Assembly (NCBI GenBank): GCA_951812755.1
Contig: OX638329.1
Coordinates: 729,339-793,338, forward strand
Source of the DNA: an uncultured Latescibacterota bacterium
GTDB taxonomy: Bacteria > Latescibacterota > UBA2968
Length of the DNA: 64,000 nucleotides
Direction of reading: 5' to 3'
In this document: positions 18,651-27,380 of the stretch, piece by piece
Position numbering within the stretch: position 1 is the first letter of the stretch
Layout of the letters: each line of letters opens with the position of its first letter
Made by a program: the position numbers and the translations under genes
Notes under the pieces: model-generated
What the model was told of the DNA's origin: nothing
Databases searched by the model: none
The model's input: only the letters and a program-made list of their open reading frames with translations

Positions 18651-18919
18651 AGCGATTCTCCTGAGGATATTGGGTTATGTGAATGCTTTATAAAATGATA
18701 CGATGCGACGCGCGGGCTGTCAATTGAGAATTAAAAATTAAGAATTGGGAATTAGGAATTTTTGCTTTTATGCTTCACATCCTGATTCCGCTTGCTTTTT
18801 GGCTGGTTATCCTTCTATATTGTTTTTATCGCTTGACCCTCCGCGCCTGCGAATAAAAGGGGAGGGGTCAGAATTAATTCTTAATTCTTAATTCTTAATT
18901 CCTAAAAAGGGTTTCTTAC
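18651..18919. other. AT-rich intergenic gap
   Basis: The gap separates divergently transcribed genes, so promoters for both are expected here. Repeated AATTAAGAATT-type runs flank a GC stretch. No clear promoter, hairpin or gene was recognised. Confidence 0.4.
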
Positions 18920-19540
18920 ATGACAGAAATGGAAGTGGTCGCCGTGCAGCTTGAGCCAAATAGCAATCATCCGCTGGTCTGGTTAAGGGATGAGGACCGA
19001 CAGGTCTTTTTGCCTATTGCGATTGGCAATTTTGAGGCGGTAGCGATTTTTATGGCACTTCACGATGAGCCGCCGCCGCGTCCGATTGCGTATGATTTGT
19101 TGCGCACTATTTTAGAGGGGTTCGATGTACAGGTTGAACAGGTGCAGGTTACTGCGTTGAAGGACGAGACGTTTTTTGCCGAGATTACGCTTATCCGCGA
19201 TGGAGAGGCGATTTGTATTGATTCGCGTCCGAGCGATGCGCTGGCATTGGCGTTGCGCGTGGATGCGCCGGTTTTTGTGGCGGATCAGGTGATTGAGGAG
19301 GCGGGGCTGTCGGTCAAGCGGGAAGATGCTGAGGTGCTTGGCGAGGGGTCTCGGGATATTTCCGAGATGGTAGAGGCTATCGCAGAGGATGATGCCGCCG
19401 AAGAGGTGCTCGATCAGGTGGCGCAGCAGGTGGTCGCGCTCAAGGCGCGTTTGCAAGAGGCGGTCGCGCTTGAAGAGTACGAAGAGGCAGCCAGGCTGCG
19501 CGACGAGATCGGCAGACTTGAACACAGTATCGAAAAATGA
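18920..19540 (+). CDS. Bifunctional nuclease (DUF151) family protein with UVR motif
   Basis: The 206-residue protein has the BFN/DUF151 domain at about 1-135 (VFLPIAIGNFEAVAI, IDSRPSDALALALR) and a C-terminal UVR segment at about 170-200 (EEYEEAARLRDEI) like the one in UvrB and UvrC. Plant and bacterial relatives have been reported to cleave nucleic acids; whether this one does is not shown by the sequence. The UVR segment suggests contact with a Clp- or Uvr-type partner (inference). An AAAGGG motif precedes the ATG. Confidence 0.85.
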   Translation: MTEMEVVAVQLEPNSNHPLVWLRDEDRQVFLPIAIGNFEAVAIFMALHDEPPPRPIAYDLLRTILEGFDVQVEQVQVTALKDETFFAEITLIRDGEAICIDSRPSDALALALRVDAPVFVADQVIEEAGLSVKREDAEVLGEGSRDISEMVEAIAEDDAAEEVLDQVAQQVVALKARLQEAVALEEYEEAARLRDEIGRLEHSIEK

Positions 19541-19560
19541 TCGCGCGCGTTATAATATAA

Positions 19561-19587
19561 TGAGCCGCGATCCAGGAGGTTTTTAGC
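19561..19587. repeat. Right half of a GCGGC-stem repeat
   Basis: Only TGAGCCGCGATCCAGGAGG remains, with no left arm. It continues into the same TTTAGCTTTATATACAGCAGGA leader found at the two later antitoxin genes. Confidence 0.6.
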
Positions 19588-19612
19588 TTTATATACAGCA
19601 GGATTATTGTTG

Positions 19613-19696
19613 ATGACCAAAACATTTACCTGTACGCAGGCACGCGCCAGACGCGCCAGTCTCTGCAAAGATGTGACCGATGATAGTGATTACGTC
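19613..19696 (+). pseudogene. 5' fragment of a YefM-type antitoxin gene
   Basis: ATGACCAAAACATTTACCTG and the next 60 bases are nearly identical to the starts of the antitoxin genes at 20558 and 22957. Homology stops abruptly after TGATTACGTC, where sequence upstream of the coiled-coil gene begins. The fragment encodes about 28 residues (MTKTFTCTQARARR). It looks like an ancestral antitoxin gene cut by the arrival or rearrangement of the neighbouring gene. Confidence 0.8.
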
Positions 19697-19731
19697 TGTT
19701 GATTGTTCGCATTCACTGAGGAGGTATCCCA

Positions 19732-20424
19732 ATGGCTGAGGTTGACGAAAGCCGTATTGAAACAGCTATTGAAACGATGTCCAAACAATTTGAGGGATAC
19801 CATGAAACTCAGATTGGCATATTCGAGAGATTAGACGCCCATCGCGCGGTTCAGGATGAGGTGTTAAAGCGGTTGGACAAACAGATAACGCAGAATGAGG
19901 AACGCATCCGCCAGAATGAAATCGTGATTGGCAACATTGACAAGCGTCTTGTCAGGCTGGAAACAACGGTTGAACGCATGGACAACACAGTAACGGAGAT
20001 ACAACAAGGACAAAAAGAGTTGAGAGTTTATGTGGATGATAGGTTTGATAAGGTTGATGAGAAGTTTGATAAGGTTGATGAGAAGTTTGATAAGGTTGAT
20101 GAGCGTTTCGATGCGCTGGGGTTGCGTACGGATGAGAAGTTTGATAAGGTTGATGAGCGTTTCGATGCGCTGGGGTTGCGTACGGATGAGAAGTTTGATA
20201 AGGTTGATGAGAAGTTTGATAAGGTTGATGAGCGTTTCGATGCGCTGGGGTTGCGTACGGATGAGAAGTTTGATAAGGTTGATGAGCGTTTCGATGCGCT
20301 GGGGTTGCGTATTGACAATAGATTTGATGCCATTGCGACGCGCATGTATTGGAGTGCGGGCATTGTTACTGCTTGCCTGACAATCGTGTTGGCAATTATG
20401 ACGTATGTTTTGAAAGTTCTTTAA
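19732..20424 (+). CDS. Coiled-coil membrane-anchored protein with internal 7- and 11-residue repeats
   Basis: The 230-residue protein has an unknown function. ATG 19732 follows GAGGAGGT. An N-terminal helical region (about 1-100) is followed by a tandem array at about 101-200 made of two units: KFDKVDE (7 residues) and RFDALGLRTDE (11 residues). The protein ends in a hydrophobic anchor (AGIVTACLTIVLAIMTYV). It is a longer paralogue of the 125-residue protein at 1503-1880; that copy lacks the array. The DNA of the array is almost perfectly repeated, so copy number has probably changed recently. It is inserted between an antitoxin fragment and the YefM-YoeB pair. Confidence 0.75.
   Translation: MAEVDESRIETAIETMSKQFEGYHETQIGIFERLDAHRAVQDEVLKRLDKQITQNEERIRQNEIVIGNIDKRLVRLETTVERMDNTVTEIQQGQKELRVYVDDRFDKVDEKFDKVDEKFDKVDERFDALGLRTDEKFDKVDERFDALGLRTDEKFDKVDEKFDKVDERFDALGLRTDEKFDKVDERFDALGLRIDNRFDAIATRMYWSAGIVTACLTIVLAIMTYVLKVL
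20041..20330. repeat. Coding tandem repeats (21-bp and 33-bp units)
   Basis: Near-identical units GATGAGAAGTTTGATAAGG-TT (21 bp) and a 33-bp unit GATGAGCGTTTCGATGCGC plus GGGGTTGCGTACG alternate inside the coiled-coil gene. They encode seven- and eleven-residue periods. Confidence 0.9.
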
Positions 20425-20488
20425 GAAGCTGGAATTTTACCATGCAAATGCCAACCATTGAAACTCGCGTTGCTCGTCGTTGTTGGTT

Positions 20489-20530
20489 GTCATCGCGGTG
20501 TGCTGTAAGCCGCGATCCAGAAGGTTTTTA
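20489..20530. repeat. GCGGC-stem repeat ahead of yefM
   Basis: A copy (GTCATCGCGGTGTGCTG, then AAGCCGCGATCCAGAAGG) just upstream of the antitoxin gene leader. Confidence 0.75.
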
Positions 20531-20557
20531 GATTTATATACAGCAGGATATTATGAC

Positions 20558-20836
20558 ATGACCAAAACATTTACCTGTACTCAGGCACGCGCCAGACTCG
20601 CCAGTCTTTGCAAAGATGTGACGGATGACAGTGATTACGTCATTATCACTCGTCCGGGACATGACGATGTCGCTTTGATTTCTGCATCTGAGCTTTCCAG
20701 CCTTATAGAAACTGCGCATCTTCTCAGGTCACCCAAAAATGCGGAACGACTGGCAACAGCACTAAACCGAGCCAAAGCCGGTACAGAACCCGCCCAATCC
20801 ATTGACGACTTGCGCCGAGAGGTTGGGCTAAAATAA
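20558..20836 (+). CDS. yefM: Type II antitoxin, Phd/YefM family
   Basis: The 92-residue DNA-binding antitoxin has the Phd/YefM N-terminal fold (MTKTFTCTQARARLASLC, DDVALISASELSSL) and a toxin-wrapping C-terminal tail (SPKNAERLATALNRA). It should bind and neutralise the YoeB toxin encoded two bases downstream and repress its own promoter. ATG 20558 is the conserved start; the upstream frame is repeat DNA. A near-identical orphan copy lies at 22957-23220 and a fragment at 19613. Confidence 0.9.
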   Translation: MTKTFTCTQARARLASLCKDVTDDSDYVIITRPGHDDVALISASELSSLIETAHLLRSPKNAERLATALNRAKAGTEPAQSIDDLRREVGLK

Positions 20837-20838
20837 TA

Positions 20839-21096
20839 ATGCGCGATGCTGTTTTCCATCCAGAATTTCGTGCAGACCTGCACTATTGGGTTCAAACGGA
20901 TCGCAAGATAGCCCTTCGCATTATGACGCTTGTGGAATCTATTCTGCGAGATCCTTTCAGAGGGATTGGCAAACCAGAACCACTCAAATACTTTGATCGC
21001 AATACCTGGTCTCGCCGTTTGACACGCGAACATCGAATTGTCTATTCCGTCAGCAACAAGCGCATCGATTTTCTCCAGGCGCGCTATCATTATTGA
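20839..21096 (+). CDS. yoeB: Type II toxin, YoeB family mRNA interferase
   Basis: The 85-residue RelE-fold toxin matches YoeB across its length: DPFRGIGKPEPLKYF, then SRRLTREHRIVYSV and the C-terminal ARYHY with the catalytic His-Tyr pair. YoeB cleaves mRNA in the ribosomal A site. It starts two bases after the yefM stop, so translation is coupled. The motifs are complete, so the toxin appears functional. Confidence 0.93.
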   Translation: MRDAVFHPEFRADLHYWVQTDRKIALRIMTLVESILRDPFRGIGKPEPLKYFDRNTWSRRLTREHRIVYSVSNKRIDFLQARYHY

Positions 21097-21130
21097 CGTT
21101 GTGCTGTTGCCGTCATCGCGGGTGGGCACG

Positions 21131-21214
21131 ATGGAGCGTCAACAGGCGAAATTGGAAGGCTTGCTGGAGGGATTGCGCGAAGCCATATCAGGCCGGGCAC
21201 CCGCCAGTCGTTAA
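21131..21214 (+). other. 27-codon open fragment of unknown origin
   Basis: A short frame (MERQQAKLEGLLEGLREA, then ISGRAPASR) follows yoeB. It reads like the helical C-terminal end of a larger protein, but no ribosome binding site precedes it. It may be a gene remnant. Confidence 0.3.
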
Positions 21215-21292
21215 ATTGATGTTCGCTCATGGGCGAATTATCCCGTAAATCCTGATTCTGATAGTTTTTGCCTTTGCTTGTCGTTGTTGATT

Positions 21293-21600
21293 GTCATCGC
21301 GGCGTGCTGTTAGCCGCGATCCAGTGGTTTTCGCCTTTTGCCTGTCGTAGTTGGTTGCGTCGTCATCGTGGCGTGATGTTAGCCGCGATCCAGTGGTTTT
21401 CGCCTTTTGCCTGTCGTAGTTGGTTGCGTCGTCATCGTGGCGTGATGTTAGCCGCAATCCAGAGGTTTTCGCCTGTCGTAGTTGGTTGCGCCGTCATCGC
21501 GGCAGGGTGTTAGCCGCGATCCAGCGGTTTTGCCTATTGCTTGCCGATGTTGGTTGCGTCGTCATCGCGGCAGGGTGTAAGCCGCGATCCAGCATTTGTG
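21293..21600. repeat. Five-copy array of GCGGC-stem repeats
   Basis: Copies begin near 21293, 21361, 21432, 21491 and 21559, with near-identical connectors (TTTTGCCTGTCGTAGTTGG). The 21215-21874 gap contains this array and the conserved upstream region of the Rpn gene family, and no gene. Confidence 0.85.
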
Positions 21601-21874
21601 AAATGAGATAAAGATACATATTTTTCACAATTCCCATCCTCCCTGAATCAAAACTTACACTTTTTTCTCCCAGTGCGTTCCATGTGTATGTGCCTCTAAA
21701 GGCGATCCTTACATTCAGGTTAAGGGCGCAATATAGCATATTAAAAGCATGATGAGGCTACTTGAACTTCTATCCATACAATTTATCGCTCAATTTCTGT
21801 GATGTTGGCTCGATATTTGCTCAGAGTCTGATTGTTGCATGTAAAATTCACCTATCAGACTCAGGGCATTCCAC

Positions 21875-22569
21875 ATGGCCGAATATGATTCCGTCTCCAA
21901 AGATCTGATCCAGACCTATCCCAAAGATTTTATCCGACTCACACTTGGACAGGACGATGTAGAAGTCCTCGACATACTCGACACAGAGCAAAACACGGTT
22001 GATACACGACACGCCGATAGCCTCATCCGCGTCCATATCGCAGGTCAGGAGGCATTGATACATCACGAGTTTCAGACGACTGACGATCCATCTATGCCGC
22101 TCCGCTGATGAAACGGCCTGTTGGGATAGATTCGGAGGTGTGGTTGCGTCACTGTGTTGACGCCGCGAATGCGTTGCCGGTTGATGAATCAATAAAAGTT
22201 GACATTTTGGGCAAGTTGATGATATTAGGTGGATTAGAGTATGATCCAACCCTGATCAATCGTATTCTATTACAGGAGGGTCTTATGGATGCCATTATGC
22301 GCGAATCATCGTTTGCACAATACATTAAGCAATTGGGTATTGAGCAAGGCATTGAGGAAGGCAGAGAGGAAGGCATTGAGCAGGGGGGCAGGCAACGCGC
22401 CATTGAAGATATTCTCGACGTGTTGGAAATTCGATTTGACCTGAGTGAAGCGCACCCCTTATCTGCCCGCATTGCGGCCATTGACGATTTACAACGTCTG
22501 AAGCAGTTGCTCCGTGCAGCGATACAGGTGTCCAGCCTTGAGGCTTATGAGCAAGCGTTGGATGCCTGA
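21875..22569 (+). pseudogene. Rpn-type PD-(D/E)XK nuclease gene, internally deleted copy 1
   Basis: This copy matches the intact gene at 25869-26786 on both sides of a deletion of about 223 bp that joins CCGCTCCGC to TGATGAAACGG. The deletion shifts the frame and creates an immediate stop after residue 77 (DDPSMPLR). The second half remains open (MKRPVGIDSEVWLRH onward) but lacks the start. The lost segment is the central part of the nuclease domain. The upstream 270 bp are also shared with copy 2, so the whole unit was duplicated. Confidence 0.85.
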
Positions 22570-22657
22570 CGCGATTTCCCTAATGTACACCATCAAAAAA
22601 ACTGTTCTTTAAAATAGAGCGGTTTTTTGTTTTTTGATCTATGTGATACGGACTGGA

Positions 22658-22930
22658 CCCCGTATAGAATCACTACGGGGTGACGCTCTTTGAGCCGAGC
22701 CGCCGTCATCGTGGCATGGTTTAAGCCGCGATCCAGAGGTTTTGCTTGTCGTAGTTGGTTGCGCCGTCATTGCGGCGTGGTTTAAGCCGCGATCCAGAAG
22801 GTTTTGCCTGTGTTGTAGCCGTCATTGCGGCGTGGTGTAAGCCGCAATCCAGAGGTTTTGCTTTTTGCTTGTCGTAGTTGGTTGCGCCGTCATCGTGGCG
22901 TGCTGTTAGCCGCGATCCAGAAGGTTTCTA
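22658..22930. repeat. Repeat cluster between Rpn copy 1 and the second antitoxin
   Basis: It contains one CCCCGTATAGAATCACTACG-type palindrome (22658-22680) and four GCGGC-stem repeats (about 22703, 22767, 22821 and 22886). There is no gene in 22570-22956. Confidence 0.85.
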
Positions 22931-22956
22931 TCTTTACATACAGCAGGATATTCTTC

Positions 22957-23220
22957 ATGACCAAAACATTTACCTGTACTCAGGCACGCGCCAGACTCGC
23001 CAGTCTCTGCAAAGATGTGACGGATGACAGTGATTACGTCATTATCACCCGTCGAGGACAGGAAGATGTCGCTCTGATTTCTGCGTCCGAGCTTTCCAGC
23101 CTTATAGAAACTGCGCATCTTCTCAAGTCACCCAAAAACGCGGAACGACTGGCAACAGCACTAAACCGAGCCAAAGCCGGCACAGAACCCTCTCAATCTA
23201 TAGAAACGCAAACGCATTAA
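22957..23220 (+). CDS. Orphan YefM-family antitoxin
   Basis: The 87-residue protein is nearly identical to the antitoxin at 20558-20836 through SPKNAERLATALNRAKAGTE, then diverges at the end (PSQSIETQTH). No YoeB gene follows; the next gene encodes an unrelated UPF0175 protein. It may act as an anti-addiction copy that neutralises the YoeB encoded 2 kb upstream. The leader upstream of the ATG, including the repeat, is shared with the first copy. Confidence 0.85.
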   Translation: MTKTFTCTQARARLASLCKDVTDDSDYVIITRRGQEDVALISASELSSLIETAHLLKSPKNAERLATALNRAKAGTEPSQSIETQTH

Positions 23221-23241
23221 AAAAATAAAAGGATCTTATGG

Positions 23242-23505
23242 ATGGCAAAGACAACGGTCGAAATTCCGGATCAAAAAATGGCGGAGTTGGAAGCCTATAA
23301 AGACCGGTTGGGAGAGCTTCTGTTGCTCGGGTTGTCTCAGGTCAAAATTCAGGAAGCCCTGTTGCTCTACCAGCGCGGGCTTATATCAATTGGCAGAGCA
23401 GCAGAACTCGCCGATCTAACAGAGCAGGAAATGATACATCAGGCTCGGATCGTTGGAATCCAGCCCCGTTGGAGCAAAACCCAGGTCCAGGAAGAAATGG
23501 CGTGA
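23242..23505 (+). CDS. UPF0175 family antitoxin-like protein
   Basis: An 87-residue protein with the UPF0175 pattern: a helical N-terminus, then ALLLYQRGLISIGRAAELADL, which looks like a helix-turn-helix. UPF0175 proteins are commonly encoded next to PIN-domain (DUF3368) toxins and are regarded as their antitoxins (family knowledge). The next frame overlaps its stop and looks like the remains of such a toxin. Start ATG 23242 lies within GGATGGCAAAG, after an AAAAGGATC motif. Confidence 0.8.
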   Translation: MAKTTVEIPDQKMAELEAYKDRLGELLLLGLSQVKIQEALLLYQRGLISIGRAAELADLTEQEMIHQARIVGIQPRWSKTQVQEEMA

Positions 23506-23645
23506 AGGTCTTTTGTAATTCTCGCGAAAATTTGATTTCTCTTGCTGAAGTCTATACCTTGATGGAGACCATCATCGCCCATGACGCTATCTGGATATCA
23601 GCTGATCTGTGTCGAGAAGTGCTTAAAAGAATCGAAACAGATTAG
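23502..23645 (+). pseudogene. Collapsed DUF3368-type PIN toxin gene
   Basis: A 47-codon frame from GTG 23502 overlaps the UPF0175 stop by four bases. Its start (VKVFCNSRENLISLAEV) resembles the PIN N-terminus with the first acidic site already altered. Its end (IIAHDAIWISADLCREVLKR) resembles the C-terminus of DUF3368 proteins. The approximately 100 residues between are missing, so the toxin should be inactive. Confidence 0.5.
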
Positions 23646-23658
23646 CACCTTATATATT

Positions 23659-23830
23659 GTAGGGACGGTCCCCGTGCCCCGTATAGAATCATTACGGGGT
23701 GACGTTCTCTCTTTGAGCCGCGCCCCCGTCATCGCGGCATGGTGTAAGCCGCGATCCAGTGGTTTTTGCTTGTCGTAGTTGGTTGTGCCGTCATCGCGGC
23801 GTGCTGTAAGCCGCGATCCAGCGGTTTTTA
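23659..23830. repeat. Chimeric and GCGGC-stem repeats
   Basis: GTAGGGACGGTCCCCGTGCC runs straight into CCCGTATAGAATCATTACGG, a fusion of two palindrome types. Two GCGGC-stem copies follow at about 23728 and 23790. Confidence 0.8.
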
Positions 23831-23912
23831 GCTTTCTTCAAGTGCCTCCAGGTCGGTCAGGTCTTTTTGCCGACCAGTGAGGCGTTTGTTTTTTATTAGT
23901 TGGTTGCTTCAG

Positions 23913-25544
23913 ATGGCAAAAAGAAGGAAAACAAGAAGGACGCGCCGAGAAAGAGGGCAGAGGTCGTCAGCCTCTGTGGCAGATGCCTTATTGCATTTGC
24001 AGACGCCCGATGAACGGCCATGGCGATTTTTATTGCCGGTGCTCGCGCTGGCATTTGTGGTGCGTGCGGCGATTGCGCTGGGTGGCGATTTTGTTTTGCA
24101 TCCGGACGAGGTGATGCAGTATTTGGAGCCGGCGCATCGTCTTGTTTTTGGTAATGGTGTTACTTATTGGGAGTTTTTTTACGGTGCGCGGGCATGGCTG
24201 GTGCCCGGTGTGGTTGCCGGTGTGTTGAAGGTGTTCGACTTTGTCGGACTTGGCGAGCCGTTCTGGTATGTGGGCGGTGTCAAGTTGATGTTTTGTGCGA
24301 TTTCCCTGCTGATTCCGGTGGGGATGTATTTTTTTGCGCGGCGGCATTTTGGAGAGATATCGGCGCGGGTCGCATTGGTGGCTGGTGCGTTCTGGTATGA
24401 GTTGGTCGGGTTTGCCCACAAGCCGATGACGGAGTTTGTGGCTGCTGCACTGCTGATGGTGTTGCTCGCGTTGTGTGTGCGACCGTCGGTGGATAGGGTG
24501 GGGACGGTCTGGTTGATGGCACTTGTGGCGGTGCTCATAGCGGCGGTGCGGGTGCAATACGCGCCGTTCGCGCTGTTGCTTTTGGGTGTGTTCTTTTTGA
24601 GGACGGAGAAGAAGGTTCATCTGGCGCTTGCTGCGGTCGCGTTTCTGCTGGCGGTGGGGGTGTTCGATGCCATAACGTGGGATGGGGGTCTGTTTTATTC
24701 CTATATTACGAATATTCGTTTCAATTTTTTGGTTGATGAAGGACGTGCGGGTGAGACGCCCGGGTACCAGTTTTTGTGGTGGCTTTTGCTCGCGAGTGTC
24801 GGGTTGGGTGCGCTTTGTGTGGTTATGGCACTGCGCGATCTGCGGCGTTACGGGTTTTTGCTTGCGATGGTCGGTCTGGTGTTGCTCATTCATTCCGTGC
24901 AGGCGCACAAGGAGTACCGGTTCGTTTTTGCGGTTGTTCCGCTGTGGCTTTTGGTTGGTGCAGATGTGGTGGCGCGAGTCCGGGGGAACGCGCGCGTTTG
25001 GGGGCTGGCTGGCGTTTTGTTCGCGGCGGTTTCGATAGGTGGGATTCTGAACACGCTACCCGCTCAGGATCAGGTGTATCGCGCTTTTTCCAAAGAGACT
25101 GGGAAGGTGGGGTTTATCCGCGGTCAGGATCCGATTTTTGCCGCGTATCGCTATCTTGCCCACGCGCCCGGTGTTCAGGGCGTGTGGCAGGTTGACCGAC
25201 CGTATTACAATTTGCCTGGTTATTATTATTTGCACCGGGAGATACCGTTTTACGATGCGTATTCAGGGCGTGTGATTAACAAAGATATGGAGACGATTTC
25301 GGCTTCGGTCAGCCATATTGTGTCGGGAGATATCAATCTCACTATTCCCGGTTATACGGTAAAAAAGAAATTCGGCGATGTCCAGATTTGGCGCCGCGAC
25401 GAGAATGAAGTGCCTGTCCGTCAATGGGAGGTGTACAATCCGATCGTCGTCGGTGGTTTGGAACAGATTATGAAGCGCATCAATCCCCATGCGCCAGAAC
25501 CTCCGGACAATATGGGCATCCGCTTCACGACAGAAAGCAGGTAA
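23913..25544 (+). CDS. GT22-type (Alg9/PIG-B-like) membrane mannosyltransferase
   Basis: A polytopic GT-C glycosyltransferase of 543 residues that would use a polyprenyl-phosphate sugar donor at the membrane. The first luminal/periplasmic loop has the GT-C acidic motif HPDEVMQYLEPAH near residue 62. About nine hydrophobic helices follow, and the family motif HKEYRFVF is near 332. The C-terminal soluble part (about 400-543) is of unknown role. ATG 23913 was chosen ahead of a basic KRRKTRRTRRERGQR stretch; a GTG at 23877 is possible. It stands alone in the repeat-rich island, with no other glycan genes beside it, and may have arrived by transfer. Confidence 0.85.
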   Translation: MAKRRKTRRTRRERGQRSSASVADALLHLQTPDERPWRFLLPVLALAFVVRAAIALGGDFVLHPDEVMQYLEPAHRLVFGNGVTYWEFFYGARAWLVPGVVAGVLKVFDFVGLGEPFWYVGGVKLMFCAISLLIPVGMYFFARRHFGEISARVALVAGAFWYELVGFAHKPMTEFVAAALLMVLLALCVRPSVDRVGTVWLMALVAVLIAAVRVQYAPFALLLLGVFFLRTEKKVHLALAAVAFLLAVGVFDAITWDGGLFYSYITNIRFNFLVDEGRAGETPGYQFLWWLLLASVGLGALCVVMALRDLRRYGFLLAMVGLVLLIHSVQAHKEYRFVFAVVPLWLLVGADVVARVRGNARVWGLAGVLFAAVSIGGILNTLPAQDQVYRAFSKETGKVGFIRGQDPIFAAYRYLAHAPGVQGVWQVDRPYYNLPGYYYLHREIPFYDAYSGRVINKDMETISASVSHIVSGDINLTIPGYTVKKKFGDVQIWRRDENEVPVRQWEVYNPIVVGGLEQIMKRINPHAPEPPDNMGIRFTTESR

Positions 25545-25547
25545 ATT

Positions 25548-25868
25548 GTAGGGGACGGTCCCCGTGCCGTCCGTCATCGCGGTATGCCGTTGAGCCGCGA
25601 TCCAGCATTGAGATAAAGATACATATTTTTCACAATTCCCATCCTCCCTGAATCAAAACTTACACTTTTACCTCCCAATGCGTTCCATGTATATGTGCCT
25701 CCACAGGCGATCCTTACATTCAGGTTACAGTATATTAAAAGCATGATGAGGCTACTTGAGCTTCTATCCGTACAATTCATCACTCAATTTCTGTGATGTT
25801 GGCTTGATATTTGCTCAGGGTCTGACTGTTGCGTGTAAAATTCACCTATCAGACTCAGGGCATTCCAC
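25548..25868. repeat. Repeats and shared upstream region of the Rpn gene
   Basis: One GTAGGGGACGGTCCCCGTGC palindrome and one GCGGC-stem repeat, then about 250 bp that match 21601-21874 closely. The shared block ends in AACTCAATTTCTGTGATG-like and CACCTATCAGACTCAGGGCA sequences before the ATG. No gene lies in the gap. Confidence 0.8.
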
Positions 25869-26786
25869 ATGGCCGAATATGATTCCGTCTCCAAAGATCT
25901 GATCCAGACCTATCCCAAAGACTTCATCCGCCTCACACTTGAACGAGACGATGTAGAAGTCCTGGACATACTCGGTACGGAGCAAAACACGGTTGATACA
26001 CGACACACCGATAGCCTCATCCGCGTCCATATCGCAGGCAAGGAGGCATTGGTGCATCATGAGTTTCAGACGACTGACGATCCATCTATGCCGCTCCGCA
26101 TGGCGGGGTATATTATACGTGCGATAGAGCAGCATGGCCTGCCGATTTATTCCAGCGTGATCTATTTACGGCGCAGTGCAGGTCGGCGCGATCCGGGGTA
26201 CTTTATTCATGAAATATCCGGCCGTCGCGTTTTGATAGAATACACAGTGGTTCGGTTGAGTGAGATCGAGGGACAGGACATTATTGATGGCGGGCCTTCG
26301 GGTTTGTTTCCATTCGTTCCGTTGATGAAACGGCCTGTTGGGATAGATTCGGAGGTGTGGTTGCGTCACTGTGTTGACGCGACGAATGCGTTGCGGGTGG
26401 ATGAACCAATAAAAGTTGACATTTTGGGCAAGTTGATGATATTAGGTGGATTAGAGTATGATCCAATACTAATCAATCGTATTCTATTACAGGAGGGTCT
26501 TATGGATGCCATTATGCGCGAATCATCGTTTGCACAATACATTAAGCAATTGGGTATTGAGCAAGGTATTGAGCAAGGCAGAGAGCAAGGCATTGAGCAG
26601 GGGGGCAGGCAACGCGCCATTGAAGATATTCTCGACGTGTTGGAGATTCGATTTGACCTGAGCGAAGCGCACCCGCTATCTGCTCGCATTGCGGCCATTG
26701 ACGATTTGCAACGTCTGAAGCAGTTGCTCCGTGCGGCGGTCCAGGTGTCCAGCCTTGAGGCATTTGAGCAAGTGATGGATGCGTGA
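25869..26786 (+). CDS. Rpn family recombination-promoting nuclease (PD-(D/E)XK), intact copy 2
   Basis: A 305-residue member of the Rpn/transposase_31-like family, predicted to be a DNA endonuclease that promotes recombination. The N-terminal nuclease domain shows DSLIRVHIAGKEALVHHEFQT, with the acidic and E-x-Q catalytic positions of this family, at about residues 46-68. RMAGYIIRAIEQHGLPIYSSVIYL follows in the core. A Gln/Glu/Gly-rich repeat (IEQGIEQGREQGIEQGG) at about 231-247 precedes the C-terminal helices. Two further copies nearby are damaged, so this is the only complete one. It sits in a repeat-rich area and may help generate the surrounding duplications (inference). Confidence 0.85.
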   Translation: MAEYDSVSKDLIQTYPKDFIRLTLERDDVEVLDILGTEQNTVDTRHTDSLIRVHIAGKEALVHHEFQTTDDPSMPLRMAGYIIRAIEQHGLPIYSSVIYLRRSAGRRDPGYFIHEISGRRVLIEYTVVRLSEIEGQDIIDGGPSGLFPFVPLMKRPVGIDSEVWLRHCVDATNALRVDEPIKVDILGKLMILGGLEYDPILINRILLQEGLMDAIMRESSFAQYIKQLGIEQGIEQGREQGIEQGGRQRAIEDILDVLEIRFDLSEAHPLSARIAAIDDLQRLKQLLRAAVQVSSLEAFEQVMDA

Positions 26787-27380
26787 CGCGATTTCCCTAA
26801 TGTACACCATCAAAAAACTGTTCTTTAACATAGAGCGGTTTTTTGTTTTTTGATCTATGTGATACGGACTGGACCCCGTATAGAATCACTACGGGGTGAC
26901 GTTTTCTCTTTGAGCCGCGCCGTCGTCATTGCGGCGTGGTGTAAGCCGCCACGCGCACGCCGAGGGCATGGCGTAGCCACACCCTGACGAAGTAATCCAG
27001 TGGTTTTGCCTATTGCTCGTCGTAATTAGTTGCGTCGTCATTGCGGCGTGGTGTAAGCCGCGATCCAGTGGTTTTGCCTTTTGCCTGTCGTAGTTGGTTG
27101 CGCCGTCATCGTGGCATGGTGTAAGCCGCGATCCAGTGGTTTTGCCTTTTGCCTGTCGTAGTTGGTTGCGCCGTCATCGCGGCGTGCTGTTAGCCGTCAC
27201 GCGCACGCCGAAGGCATGGCGTAGCCACACCATGACGAAGTAATCCAGAAGGTTTTTAGCCGTCACGCGCAGCACAACGCCAGTAATCCAGTATTTGTGA
27301 ACTGAGGGAAAGGCCGCTCGCTGAAGTTATTGCGCGCGGCTTTTTGCTGCGGTGATCCCAGTGACGATACGATGAGGTAA
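26787..27380. repeat. Repeat array between Rpn copies 2 and 3
   Basis: It contains the shared 3' block (AGAGCGGTTTTTTGTTTTTT), a CCCCGTATAG-type palindrome near 26876 and several GCGGC-stem copies. Two of these have an inserted CACGCGCACGCCGAGGGCAT-type segment (about 26948-26998 and 27199-27247). A GCCGCTCGC/GCGCGCGGC hairpin with TTTTT (27312-27343) marks a leftover terminator. No gene is visible. Confidence 0.8.

Noticed and set aside
21293-21600. Regular 60-70 bp spaced repeats resembling a CRISPR array
   Set aside because: The connectors are themselves nearly identical, the repeats occur singly all over the window, and there are no cas genes.
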